From UBA922 sp964565405 (lineage in GTDB: Bacteria; Patescibacteriota; Patescibacteriia; Magasanikbacterales; UBA922), in contig CAZMEW010000007.1 in NCBI GenBank assembly GCA_964565405.1, forward strand, positions 1 to 44,006: DNA of 44,006 nucleotides, written 5' to 3'. The first letter of the stretch is position 1. Every line of letters starts with the position of its first letter. The notes under the pieces were generated by a model that was given only the letters and a program-made list of their open reading frames with translations, made no database searches and was not told where the DNA came from. The position numbers and the translations under genes are program-made. Positions 1-9,500 of the stretch are shown here, piece by piece.

Positions 1-478
1 TCAATCCGTGGTGTTTTTTTAAAAGGTCATTAATAACAAATTGTTCTGCTAATTCCCAACCCTTATCGAGGTAAATTGCACCAATAAGTGCTTCAAGCGC
101 GTTGGCTAGAATATAGTCTCGTGCTTTGGTGTTCGTATCTTTTGATTCACCATGACTCAAAAATAGAAATTGTTCTAGGTTCAATTCTCGTGCGACACGT
201 GCACACATCGTCCCATTTACGAGCGCCGCTCTCCAGTTGGTGAGCTCTCCTTCAGGGTTGAGATAATTTTCAAATAAAAATTCGGTCACTGCAAGCTCAA
301 GGATGGCATCACCTAAAAATTCAAGACGTTCATTGTGAGCAAGGGGGAATTCACGGTTTTCATTGAGGTATGACCGATGTACTAATGCTTGTACCAACAG
401 GTCGGTATTATCAAAAACAATTCCGATAGTGTCTTCGAGAATAGAGAATTTTTTTTCTTCATACACGGCTAAAGCCAT
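1..478 (-). CDS. rnc: Ribonuclease III (partial, C-terminus outside window)
   Basis: RNase III cleaves double-stranded RNA during rRNA and mRNA maturation. The visible N-terminal 159 residues carry the family signature NERLEFLGDAILELAVTE, which contains the metal-binding acidic residues of the endonuclease domain, followed by a conserved segment ending in NALEALIGAIYLDKGWE. The start ATG at 478 (complement) opens MALAVYEEKK. The open frame runs off the left edge before any stop, so the double-stranded-RNA-binding domain is not visible. It lies 10 bases after nusB in the same direction, in an rpmF-nusB-rnc operon of RNA and ribosome genes. Identification is from the recognised signature; confidence is high. 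Confidence 0.95.
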   Translation of the reverse strand, partial: MALAVYEEKKFSILEDTIGIVFDNTDLLVQALVHRSYLNENREFPLAHNERLEFLGDAILELAVTEFLFENYLNPEGELTNWRAALVNGTMCARVARELNLEQFLFLSHGESKDTNTKARDYILANALEALIGAIYLDKGWELAEQFVINDLLKKHHGL

Positions 479-488
479 AACACAGGTG

Positions 489-956
489 TTATTCAGTTGT
501 AGGTGTGGGATCGGGTAAAGAAGCAAATAGACCTTTTTTTTCTAAATCTTTATATAGCGCACCCAAAATTCCATTAACAAATTTACCAGATGAAGGACCA
601 CCGTAATTTTTTGCAAGTTCAATTGCTTCATTAATAGCAACTCTCGGAGGTACGTCAGAAGAACTATGAAGAATTTCATATACTCCGATGCGCAAGATAT
701 TTCGGTCGACCAGGGTCATCTGCTCAACGGACCAATGAATCGCGTATGAAGCAATATATTCATCTATTTCTTTTTGATGTTCAATAACTCCGTCAATAAG
801 TGATTTTACGAATTCAGTATGTTCTTCAAGTCCAACACCAAACTCATGCATTGTCTCAGCGATAATCGCGGGAAGAGCGGCAGTAGGGTTACCCCGAAAG
901 TCCCATTGATACAGAGACTGCATTGCGATTGATCGTGCAAGGTGGCGTTTGGACAT
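489..956 (-). CDS. nusB: Transcription antitermination factor NusB
   Basis: NusB is an all-alpha RNA-binding protein that, with NusE (S10), binds boxA in rRNA leaders and supports antitermination. The 155-residue product has the normal family length. It begins with the typical RHLARSIAMQSLYQWDF helix and has the conserved C-terminal stretch around VAINEAIELAKNYGGPSSGKFVNG (given here as key positions 107-128), the strongest family signature. It lies 11 bases downstream of rpmF and 10 bases upstream of rnc, so the three are probably cotranscribed. Nothing unusual is seen. Confidence 0.95.
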   Translation of the reverse strand: MSKRHLARSIAMQSLYQWDFRGNPTAALPAIIAETMHEFGVGLEEHTEFVKSLIDGVIEHQKEIDEYIASYAIHWSVEQMTLVDRNILRIGVYEILHSSSDVPPRVAINEAIELAKNYGGPSSGKFVNGILGALYKDLEKKGLFASLPDPTPTTE

Positions 957-967
957 ACCAAGCTTAC

Positions 968-1183
968 TTAGGCGCTTTTTTTACTGGCACGAGCGCTGCG
1001 AGCTTTTCGTTTTGTTTTGTTTACCGCAACCTTGCCTTTGTAGGTACCGGTTACTGGATTTGCGCGGTGAGGGAGCATTGGATTACCCTCTGCGTCGTAA
1101 ATTACGTGAATTTTACCTAACGCATGATGTGCTCGTCGTTCTCTCTGCGATCGCTTGGTGCGTCGTTTTGAAGGGAGTCCCAT
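968..1183 (-). CDS. rpmF: 50S ribosomal protein bL32, zinc-free form
   Basis: The 71-residue product begins MGLPSKRRTKRSQRERRAH, the typical basic N-terminus of bL32, and continues through PHRANPVTGTYKGKVAV, which aligns with the usual region carrying a zinc-binding CxxC pair. Here the cysteines are absent, so this is a Cys-minus (zinc-independent) form. It is the first gene of an rpmF-nusB-rnc operon read on the minus strand. In many bacteria rpmF sits with other genes, so the pairing with nusB and rnc here makes a small ribosome-production unit. An ORF on the opposite strand (949-1200) is a shadow. Confidence 0.92.
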   Translation of the reverse strand: MGLPSKRRTKRSQRERRAHHALGKIHVIYDAEGNPMLPHRANPVTGTYKGKVAVNKTKRKARSARASKKSA

Positions 1184-1283
1184 ATAAGAGTACTATTTAA
1201 AAAATAACGGTCATCGAATAAAGCGATGAAATATAGCTAAAGTATAGCTAATTCAAGAAAAAAAATCAAGTCCACTCCTACAG

Positions 1284-1312
1284 TTGCAGCTACAGCTCAG
1301 TTCGGGTATGCT
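1284..1312 (+). promoter_or_regulatory. Promoter of tsaC, probably leaderless
   Basis: TTGCAG (1284-1289), a 17-base spacer and TATGCT (1307-1312) make a sigma-70-type promoter. Only seven bases separate the -10 box from the ATG at 1320, so the transcript would start at or next to the start codon. This favours 1320 over the upstream in-frame starts at 1284 and 1308, which lie in or on the promoter boxes. Confidence 0.6.
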
Positions 1313-1319
1313 TAGATAT

Positions 1320-1946
1320 ATGATTCAGCGTATTCCATTACATAACCCATCCACCCTTGATCATGCCCTCCAGATAGTCGAGAAAGGGGGAGTTATCGTG
1401 TATCCGACCGAGACATGCTATGGGCTCGGGTGTGATGCAACTAATAATGCGGCGGTTGAGCATATTTTTAAAATTAAACAAAGAGAGCCCGGTAAGCCGG
1501 TATTAGTAATAGCGCATGATATAAGTGTGTTTTTGAAATATGTCGAATGGAATGAGACAATTGACCATCTTGCGCGCATCTACTGGCCAGGACCCCTAAC
1601 GATCGTGGCACCCTTAAAGGAAAAGGCTACTGAATTAGCGGCAGGTGTCATAGGAAGTGACAACACAATTGCGTTCAGGGTTACCAGTCATCCATTTGCT
1701 GCATCTCTTGTACAGAAATTAGGGAGGCCTATTGTTTCAACTTCAGCAAATTTGAGTTCGTATCCAAATCCATATGATGTCGGTTATATTGTAAGTATGT
1801 TTGAAGGCGGTCAATATACGCCTGATTTGGTTATTGATGCGGGCGATCTACCCCATCACAGCGCTTCTACCATTGTTCGGGTAGAAGCAAATGGTGAAAA
1901 AGTGATAGTAAGACAGGGAGAAATTACCATCGATACGAGCCTATGA
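1320..1946 (+). CDS. tsaC: L-threonylcarbamoyladenylate synthase (TsaC/Sua5/YrdC family)
   Basis: This enzyme makes threonylcarbamoyl-AMP from threonine, bicarbonate and ATP, the first step of t6A modification at A37 of ANN-decoding tRNAs. The 208-residue product has the YrdC fold signature: KGGVIVYPTETCYGLGCDA near residues 21-40, KQREPGKPVLVIA near 54-66, the WPGPLTIV motif, and the STSANLS motif near 140. No Sua5 C-terminal domain is present. The start at 1320 was chosen because the upstream candidates overlap the promoter. Its TGA stop overlaps the start of rsmA by four bases (ATGA), so the two are translationally coupled. Confidence 0.93.
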   Translation: MIQRIPLHNPSTLDHALQIVEKGGVIVYPTETCYGLGCDATNNAAVEHIFKIKQREPGKPVLVIAHDISVFLKYVEWNETIDHLARIYWPGPLTIVAPLKEKATELAAGVIGSDNTIAFRVTSHPFAASLVQKLGRPIVSTSANLSSYPNPYDVGYIVSMFEGGQYTPDLVIDAGDLPHHSASTIVRVEANGEKVIVRQGEITIDTSL

Positions 1947-2767
1947 GCATACTCACGCCAACAGAAATTAAGCGCTTGTGTGTTGAATACAACCTGAATC
2001 CAAGTAAAAAATATGGACAAAACTATCTGATTTCAGACGTGCCTATACACAAAATGATTGAAGCAGCACATATTATACCTGGAGATGTGGTATATGAAAT
2101 TGGTCCAGGATTTGGAATTCTTACGTTCGAATTGCTCAAGGCTGGAGCGGTTGTATACGCATTTGAAATTGAACAGAAATTACGGCCATATTGGGAATCA
2201 TTTGAAGCAGAATATCCAAATTTGCACATTATCTGGGGAAACGCATTGAAACAATGGAATGATTATGTAAAAAAAGAAAAGAAACCATATAAAGTCGTAG
2301 CGAATCTCCCGTATCAGATAACATCTGAAGCGTTTGAAGTTATACTCGAATCCACTTTCCAGCCTGAACGTATGGTGTGCATGGTACAAAAAGAGGTTGG
2401 AGAGAGGATTGTCGCAGAGCCGGGTGATATGAGTATCCTCGCGGTATCCATACAATATTTCGGTCAACCACGAATAGTTGGAAAAATATCCCGAGGGTCC
2501 TTTTATCCAAGCCCCAAGGTCGACTCAGTTATTCTTGCAATAAATAATATAAGCCCTAGAGTTAATCCTCAAAATTTTTTTAAGCTCGTACGTGCCGGTT
2601 TCCATCATAAAAGAAAAAAATTGGTGAATAATATTGCGGAACATTATTCAATTTCAAAAAAAGAGGTGGAGGGTAAACTTACAGCGCTTACGCTTAATGA
2701 GAATGTGAGGGCAGAGGAACTTACTATTGATGAATGGGTTAAATTGGAGGAGTTACTCACAATTTAG
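1943..2767 (+). CDS. rsmA: 16S rRNA (adenine1518/1519-N6)-dimethyltransferase RsmA (KsgA)
   Basis: RsmA dimethylates two adjacent adenines in helix 45 of 16S rRNA using S-adenosylmethionine, late in 30S assembly. The 274-residue product has the expected order of motifs: KKYGQNYLISD at the N-terminus, the SAM-binding YEIGPGFGILTFELL near residues 50-64, the catalytic NLPYQIT near 121-127, and FYPSPKVDSVIL near 184-195, with a small helical C-terminal domain. Length is normal. It overlaps tsaC by four bases. A promoter for the next genes follows just after its stop. Confidence 0.95.
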   Translation: MSILTPTEIKRLCVEYNLNPSKKYGQNYLISDVPIHKMIEAAHIIPGDVVYEIGPGFGILTFELLKAGAVVYAFEIEQKLRPYWESFEAEYPNLHIIWGNALKQWNDYVKKEKKPYKVVANLPYQITSEAFEVILESTFQPERMVCMVQKEVGERIVAEPGDMSILAVSIQYFGQPRIVGKISRGSFYPSPKVDSVILAINNISPRVNPQNFFKLVRAGFHHKRKKLVNNIAEHYSISKKEVEGKLTALTLNENVRAEELTIDEWVKLEELLTI

Positions 2768-2770
2768 CTT

Positions 2771-2799
2771 TTGTTGGTTATGTGTTTTTTTGGTATACT
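2771..2799 (+). promoter_or_regulatory. Promoter of the surface-protein pair
   Basis: TTGTTG (2771-2776), a 17-base spacer and TATACT (2794-2799) lie immediately after the rsmA stop and about 75 bases before the likely start of the next gene. This would drive the calcium-repeat protein and the giant protein as one transcript, separately from tsaC-rsmA. Confidence 0.6.
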
Positions 2800-2875
2800 T
2801 CTATCTGAAGTAAAGAAGAGAAAAGACCGTTTTTAAAGTTGGATCATGTGTCTTTGTTTCTTGGAAAATTATTGC

Positions 2876-3529
2876 ATGAACCAGGAAATCAGAAAATTAA
2901 ATTCTGCACAGAAAGCTGGATTCATTTCTTTGCTCGTTTTTGCTTTATTGACGGTGTCGTTTAGTTTCCTACATTTGAGAAATACAGTGTATGGTCGATT
3001 TGTAGTTCACCAAGAGTCCGCACAATTGAATCTGGGAGAATATGATGAAACGGTTAGGTTACAAAGTATCGATACAGATAAAGATACTTTGAATGATTAT
3101 GATGAACTCTATATGTACAACACGAGCCCGTATCTACCGGATACTGATAGTGATAGACGCGCTGACAATGTCGAGATTACTGAGGGAACGAATCCATTGT
3201 GCCCCGAAGGAGAAGTATGTAGCGAAGGAGAATATGGTTCTGGCACCGCAGCAACCTCATCTCCACAATCTCCACTCTTGGAGCAAAGCACTACTCCAGA
3301 AAATATTCTACTTCAGAGTGAATTGGGGGTTGCAGGAGGGGGAGCAATCGACCCAGAGTCAGTAGCAGCTATTCTCAAAGATCCGGTGCAATTGAGAAAA
3401 TTGATTCTAAATACAGGAAAAATTTCAGAAGCTGAGTTGAGCAAGATAGATGATAATACCTTGAAAGGAATTGCAGAAGAAATGCTTAAAGAATATATAA
3501 CCAATAATGCAGCTACCACCACTCCTTAG
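2876..3529 (+). CDS. Membrane-anchored protein with thrombospondin type 3-like calcium repeats
   Basis: The product is about 217 residues from the ATG at 2876, chosen because MNQEIRKLNS begins a normal positively charged N-terminus; an in-frame ATG at 2846 would add ten cysteine-rich residues. A single hydrophobic segment (FISLLVFALLTVSFSFL, about residues 15-31) should act as signal or anchor. Residues about 66-112 contain Asp-rich units DTDKDTLNDYDE and DTDSDRRADNVEI, followed by a Cys pair, as in thrombospondin type 3 or dockerin-like calcium-binding repeats. The C-terminal part is Ser/Thr/Pro-rich and then helical. Four bases separate it from the giant-protein gene, so the two are cotranscribed and probably work together at the cell surface. 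The exact function is unknown. Confidence 0.72.
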   Translation: MNQEIRKLNSAQKAGFISLLVFALLTVSFSFLHLRNTVYGRFVVHQESAQLNLGEYDETVRLQSIDTDKDTLNDYDELYMYNTSPYLPDTDSDRRADNVEITEGTNPLCPEGEVCSEGEYGSGTAATSSPQSPLLEQSTTPENILLQSELGVAGGGAIDPESVAAILKDPVQLRKLILNTGKISEAELSKIDDNTLKGIAEEMLKEYITNNAATTTP

Positions 3530-3532
3530 ATT

Positions 3533-6500
3533 ATGTTTTTTCTCTCAAAAAAAACAAAAAAACGGTCGACTCTAGTATTACTTATCTTGATTACGAGTGT
3601 CTATGCGTTTAGTTTTGTTTTATTTCGACCAACACCGGTCCAAGCTCAGTTTGTTGATGTAAATCAGGGTGTACGAAACGTAACGGATAATATTGGTGAC
3701 TCATTACTTGCTGCAGGTATTGGCGCATTGGTGAACGGTGTCTCATACTTCATGCGAAAGATTGCGTATGACACTGCAAAATATATTGCATCTGGTGGAA
3801 AAGGGCAGAGCGCACTTGCATTCCAAGATGGATTCGGAACCTATTTGGGAAGAGTGGGGGCAGATAGCGCGTTTGACGCCATCGAAGAATTTGGTCAACC
3901 ATTTGGCCTCAATCTCTGTAAGCCGCCAGATTTACGATTGCAGATTGGTCTCCAGGTTAGTATTTCAAATATCTATGAGAATGAATTCGGTGGAGCAGAT
4001 GGTCTGGGTGGTCCACAGCCAGACTGTACGTATAATCAGTTTAAAGAGAATTGGGACAATGCCAAAGATACGATGATTGGGGATCAAAATTTACTTGAAA
4101 AATTCAATAGTTCTCTCAAAACATCACAAGGGGACTTGGGTGTTGCGCTCGGTGTTTTGGCTAAAGTAGATAATATTGTTGCAAAGCAGAAACTCGATGC
4201 TCAATTAACCAGACTCGAGGGTGAAGGCTTTAAGGGGATAACTGATATTATTTCAGGAAACATCAGAACTCCTGCACAGGTAATAAGTGAAGAAACCAAG
4301 GAAACTCTTACTGCCTCAAATCAAACAAAATTAAATACCGAACAGATTGCAGGTATCTATGGGGTACAGGGAGGCTTACAGGTATTACCAATGGCATTGT
4401 CAGTATTTGCCAATACACTCGTGAACTCATTGTTGCAAAATGTACTTGAGAAAGGTTTATTACCAAGCAAGGGTGATGCATCTTCAGTCGCTGATTTTTA
4501 TGCATCGACTATCAATAGTAATCGCCAAGGCGCGGAACAGGCATTCTCGTATCTCATTGCGGGGATCCCTCAGCGACCGCTTACTGCCTATGATGTGATT
4601 ACTGAGTACAGCACGTGCGGCAGTAATCCAGGACTTAATAACTGTGTCATGGATTCAGGATTAGTGCAGGCCCTTGATCGTGCGCGAGTAGGAGAGCCGA
4701 TTACCATTGGAGAAGCTCTCGATCAAAAAAATGATTTATTACATGACTGGCCATTGATTCCCCCAAGTCGAGAAGTTGATAACGCTAATTTACAATATTG
4801 TCATAGTCAGGCTTACTGTATTTCTAATGTTGAAAAGTTGCGTAAAGCTCGAATCTTACCGCTTGGTTTTGAGATCGCAGTAAGAAATTCTCCTCCAGAT
4901 AAACCATGGACATTGAAACAGGTAGTTGATGGGTTTGACAAATGTGGGGCAGGAGAACCATTCTGTAAGTTGATTGATCCTAACTGGATTCTTAAGGCAC
5001 CAGAAGCGCGATGTGAGGCAAAAGTATTCGGACCAGAACTTTTGACTGAATCCGCACCAACTCGTCGAGAAGAGTGTGTTGATTTCTCTACTTGTCTTCA
5101 AACAGACTCAAATGGTAAATGTCTTGGTTACGGTTACTGTACTCAAGAAGAAAACACATGGAAAATGCCAGGGAATTCTTGTGCTGAGCAGTTCAACACC
5201 TGCAAGACCTATGTCTCGGTCGCTACAGGACAAATTGCATCGTATATATCACGGACACTTGATACACCATCATGTAGTGCAGATTCTGTCGGGTGCAGGG
5301 CATACAGTCTCGACAAAGTGGGCGATGCGTGGGTTTCGAGTGTAGACGTAGATACTGATCTGGTGTTTAGTGGAAGAGCGCAAGCAATACATCTGACCGA
5401 AGCTGAACAGTGTCCAGCTTCTGCTGAAGGATGTAGTCTATTTGTTGATCCACTCAACGGATCGTCTAGTGAGGGTAATTTATTCATGAAAAAAGCGCCC
5501 GCATATTTGGGCTGCTATGATGTGGATCCGGCGACTCAGGGAACAATCGAATGGCCACAGACAAAGGCAGAACTTGAAAAACTAAACACTCAAAAGGCTA
5601 CGGCATGTTCATCTTTTGCTAACGCATGTATCCCTGAAGAAGTAGGGTGTGAGGAGTACAACCCTTCAAGTGGTGGTGCGTCAGTTACAGGTATTATTGG
5701 AGGGAATAGTTGTCCAAGTCAATGTGTGGGGTACGAAACCTTTAAACAAGAAGAAACAGTTTTTGAATCCTCGAAATTCCCTCTGAATTTTATTTCGAGT
5801 AATGCTAAGACCTGTTCAATACAGGATGTCGGGTGTGATGAATTCACAAATATTGGGGCCGCAGCGGTAGGTGGAGAAGCTTTGGAGTATTATTCGAATT
5901 TAAAAAGATGTGAGGTTCCCAATGGCACGAATGGGAAAGTTTTTTATTCATGGGAAGGTTCAGAAAGTCAAGGATATATTTTGAAACGTCATCGTCTTGC
6001 TGCAATTTCAGAAACTAATGCGGATTATGTGGCAACACTTGGTTTATCATATCAGGGAGCTGATACCGCTGCGAGCATATTTGGAGTCGGTTCGCCAGTA
6101 TATGTCGAAGATGTGAAAACAGTACTTCAAAAAAATTATGATCAGTGTAATCAGGAAACATATAACAGACTTTTAGAAAATCCGTATGATCCTGCAGCCG
6201 CACATCCAGATTGCCGAATATTCTATGATGCGGACGGCGGTATTTATTATCGATTACTCGGAGATACCGTAACTGTATCAAATGCCTGCACGCCACTGAG
6301 AAAAACTAATTATGAATTAAATATAGATACCAATATTACTGCACAAAATGGGGGTGCAGCAACTTGTGAGAGCAAAGGAGGGTTGTGGGACGGTAGCGTG
6401 TGCAAGCGATGCAGCGCCGGGGGACAATATGAAATAAATGCAACAGGAACCTCAACTACTGCTGGCACCGGTTNNNNNNNNNNAAAATCAGAAGCGACAA

Positions 6501-9500
6501 GCTGTTCTCAAAGCGCAAATGGATGTCGGTCATATATTGGAAATACCGGAAATAATTTACACTTTGCGGCAACATTTGGTTTTGAGCCTACAGGGAATTC
6601 TGTCGACGCGCTGAATGAAGCAAGGGTTGGGTGGGAAGGAACTGTTTCAATCGAAGCAGAATCAATACAAGTTGGAGCTCACTCACTTCGTGTGAATGGG
6701 GCAAATACTTCGTACACATTCAATAGTGGTCAACTACAGACAGGTGCGTGGTACGAGCTGAGATTCTGGTCACGAGGCAATTCACCATTTGGACTTGCTG
6801 CTGGATTCAGTCAAGGTGGGCAGAATGTTGGGCAGGCATTTACGTTTGATCCTCTGACGAATAGCGCAGTACCTGCATCAATTGCACCTGAATGGAGAGA
6901 ATATCACGTGGGTCCAGTACAGTTTACGGGTAATGTGAGTGCGGGGGCTCAACTATATTTTAGTGCGCAAGGGAATGTCTCACCTATTATTTATTTCCTT
7001 GATAATGTGGAGTTGGTCCAGATTGGAGGACAATCGAGTGATCATAAGTACTTAATCAAGAATTCCTGGAGAACGACAGAGGGCTATGAAGTACCATTAG
7101 CTTGTGATTCAACACCAAACAATGGTCTGCCTGGAGAATACTTAGGTTGTCGTGAGTACACGAGAGCCGATGGGGGCAAATTCACACTTACTAACTTCGA
7201 GAGACTCTGTCGGGAAGAAGCAGTCGGTTGTAGTGCTGTAGTCGATACAGAAAATACGTTCTCTGGAATTCGACCAGAAGAAAAACAAGCATACGGTGCC
7301 GTATGTCGTAAACCGAGTACGGTAACGTCGAGTTCGACTGCACCATGCAGTGTGGTTCTCAAAGACACGAGCAATGCTGAATCAACATATTCATGTACGG
7401 TAGAAAAAGGTAAGACAGACTGTCGTATTAAAACTCCTATTATTTTAGTGGATGGTTTGGCACTGTCAGGTGGTTGTATTTCAGATGGTGCTTCGTGTGT
7501 GGGGACAAAAGACAAATTGTATGTCGATAACTCAACTGCAGTTATAAAAGAAGATTCTGATTTGATTTATTTGACGCATCGTCAAGAATTCCTCTGTCAA
7601 GAACAAAATCTGGGGTGTGTAAAAGCGGCACTCGAGACAAAGAATTTCACTGGTACTGCAGTAAATGCGTATACATATCAAGAAACATTTATTAAGAACA
7701 AACCAAGTACCTATGCTGAAACATTGTGTACGGGTGACGAGATTGGTTGTGAAGCATTCAAGTATGATAATTCATTGGTATATTTTAAGGATCCTAAAGT
7801 AATTGGAAATGCGCTCTGTGTATATAAAGACAAAGTGGTAAGAGGATCGCAGACCTATAGTGGGTGGTTCAAAGTCACTGGTCACTGCGATAATACCAAC
7901 GCAGAATGTAGCCAGGATAATGATTGTACAGACAATGGAAAATGTATTGATATTGGTTCGACAGCGGCATGCTACAGCAATTATATAGACTCGAGTAACG
8001 AATACGGTCTTTGGTCGCAAGGTACGCCAGGGAAATATCAAGGCTTTGTGGGTGTGTGTGATAGTAGTAATAATGGATGTACCGAGCTCGTTGATCGGGC
8101 AGCAGTGACTCCGACAACGCCAAAAGGAAAATCATATTTTGTACTCATGAATGATCGTTTGAAGGAGCGGGTAGGAGAGTGTGAAGGGAAAGTAAGTCAA
8201 AAAGAGGGTTGTGTATTATTCGATCAGACAGAAGAGCCGCTGAAGACATACAATACAGAGCTTTCTTATCTTGCAAGTACCAATAATACCCCACCCAATA
8301 GTCCCGTATTACCAAGTACTTCTGAGCCCAAAGATTCCAATCTGATACTCAAAGTTGATCGTGATCGTCAGTGCCGAGAGTGGCTCGCGTGTCAAAAAGT
8401 AATAAGAGAATATGATGACAATGGAAGACCGTACGAACTCTGTGAGACTTATTCTGCATGTAACAAGCTTGATTCTTCGGGCAAGTGTCTCCCAGAAGGC
8501 CGTGTAGATTATACAGCGGATAACTCAAGAATGACTAAAGAAGAATACGTGAGCCGACCAACCAATTGGAATGATCCAGAATATTCTGGCTATACGCTCT
8601 ATGGTGCGTTCAACCCTAGTAATTATGTCTATCTGGCATTCCCAGGAAAAACAGAGGCGTATCTCGCGTATGAAATGAGTGCCTCATTTTTTGCGGATGG
8701 AACTGATTATGATGAGCGCGGGTGCCGTGTGATGGATCGAAATACGGGTGAATATGTGAAGCAGGATGGGGATATTTGTGGATATGACGATGGTGGAAGA
8801 TGCTACGCGCAGAAGTGTCTGTATCCAATTGCAGGAACCTTCAAATTCACCTCACGTGGGGGCACTCCAGCGGAAACCGAAGGACAGGCACAGACTCGAT
8901 CAGAAGAAAATGTTGCAGCAATGCTTAAAGAATTGGAGCCAGGTATTTGTAAATCCTATCCAGAAAAAGATAGTCCATTTAGAGTAGGAGTAGCTGTGGA
9001 GGATGAAAATAATACAGATGATAGAAAGACTTCAGTTAATAATAGTGGAATTACTCGTGTTGAGTATAGTGAGAGAAAATCAGCATATGAGCGGGCAAAT
9101 GTGTGTCAGCTCGGTGGAGGAAATCCAAGTGTCGACTGTTCGTGCGAGTATGTAAAAGTTGAATACAAGAATGGTGTCGTAGACTATTGGCCAACAGATG
9201 ATGCGACGAAATTGCCAACAGGAATATGTACTGGTAATTCTGGTACAGAAGGTAGTGTATGTAGTGCTGATGAACAGTGCGGAATAAATGGAAAGTGTAG
9301 TCTGGTGAGTAGAAAAACTACTTCGTATGGACAGAGAGGTTTGTGTCTCGAATATGATGAGAGTCGTCCAATCGGAGTCAGTGAGGATACAGCGCCAATG
9401 CATGAGAGGTTTGCCTGTCTTACGTGGCTTCCAATTCAGGTTTCAGCATCAACAATTGATATTGATAATCTTTCATTGGATGCAGGATATAATCCAACGA

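Noticed and set aside
949..1200. Plus-strand open frame over rpmF
   Set aside because: It lies opposite the clear bL32 gene and has no recognisable features; shadow.
5273..8090. Cys-repeat region of the giant gene as a DNA-level repeat or CRISPR
   Set aside because: The similarity is in spaced protein motifs, with no repeated DNA of constant length.
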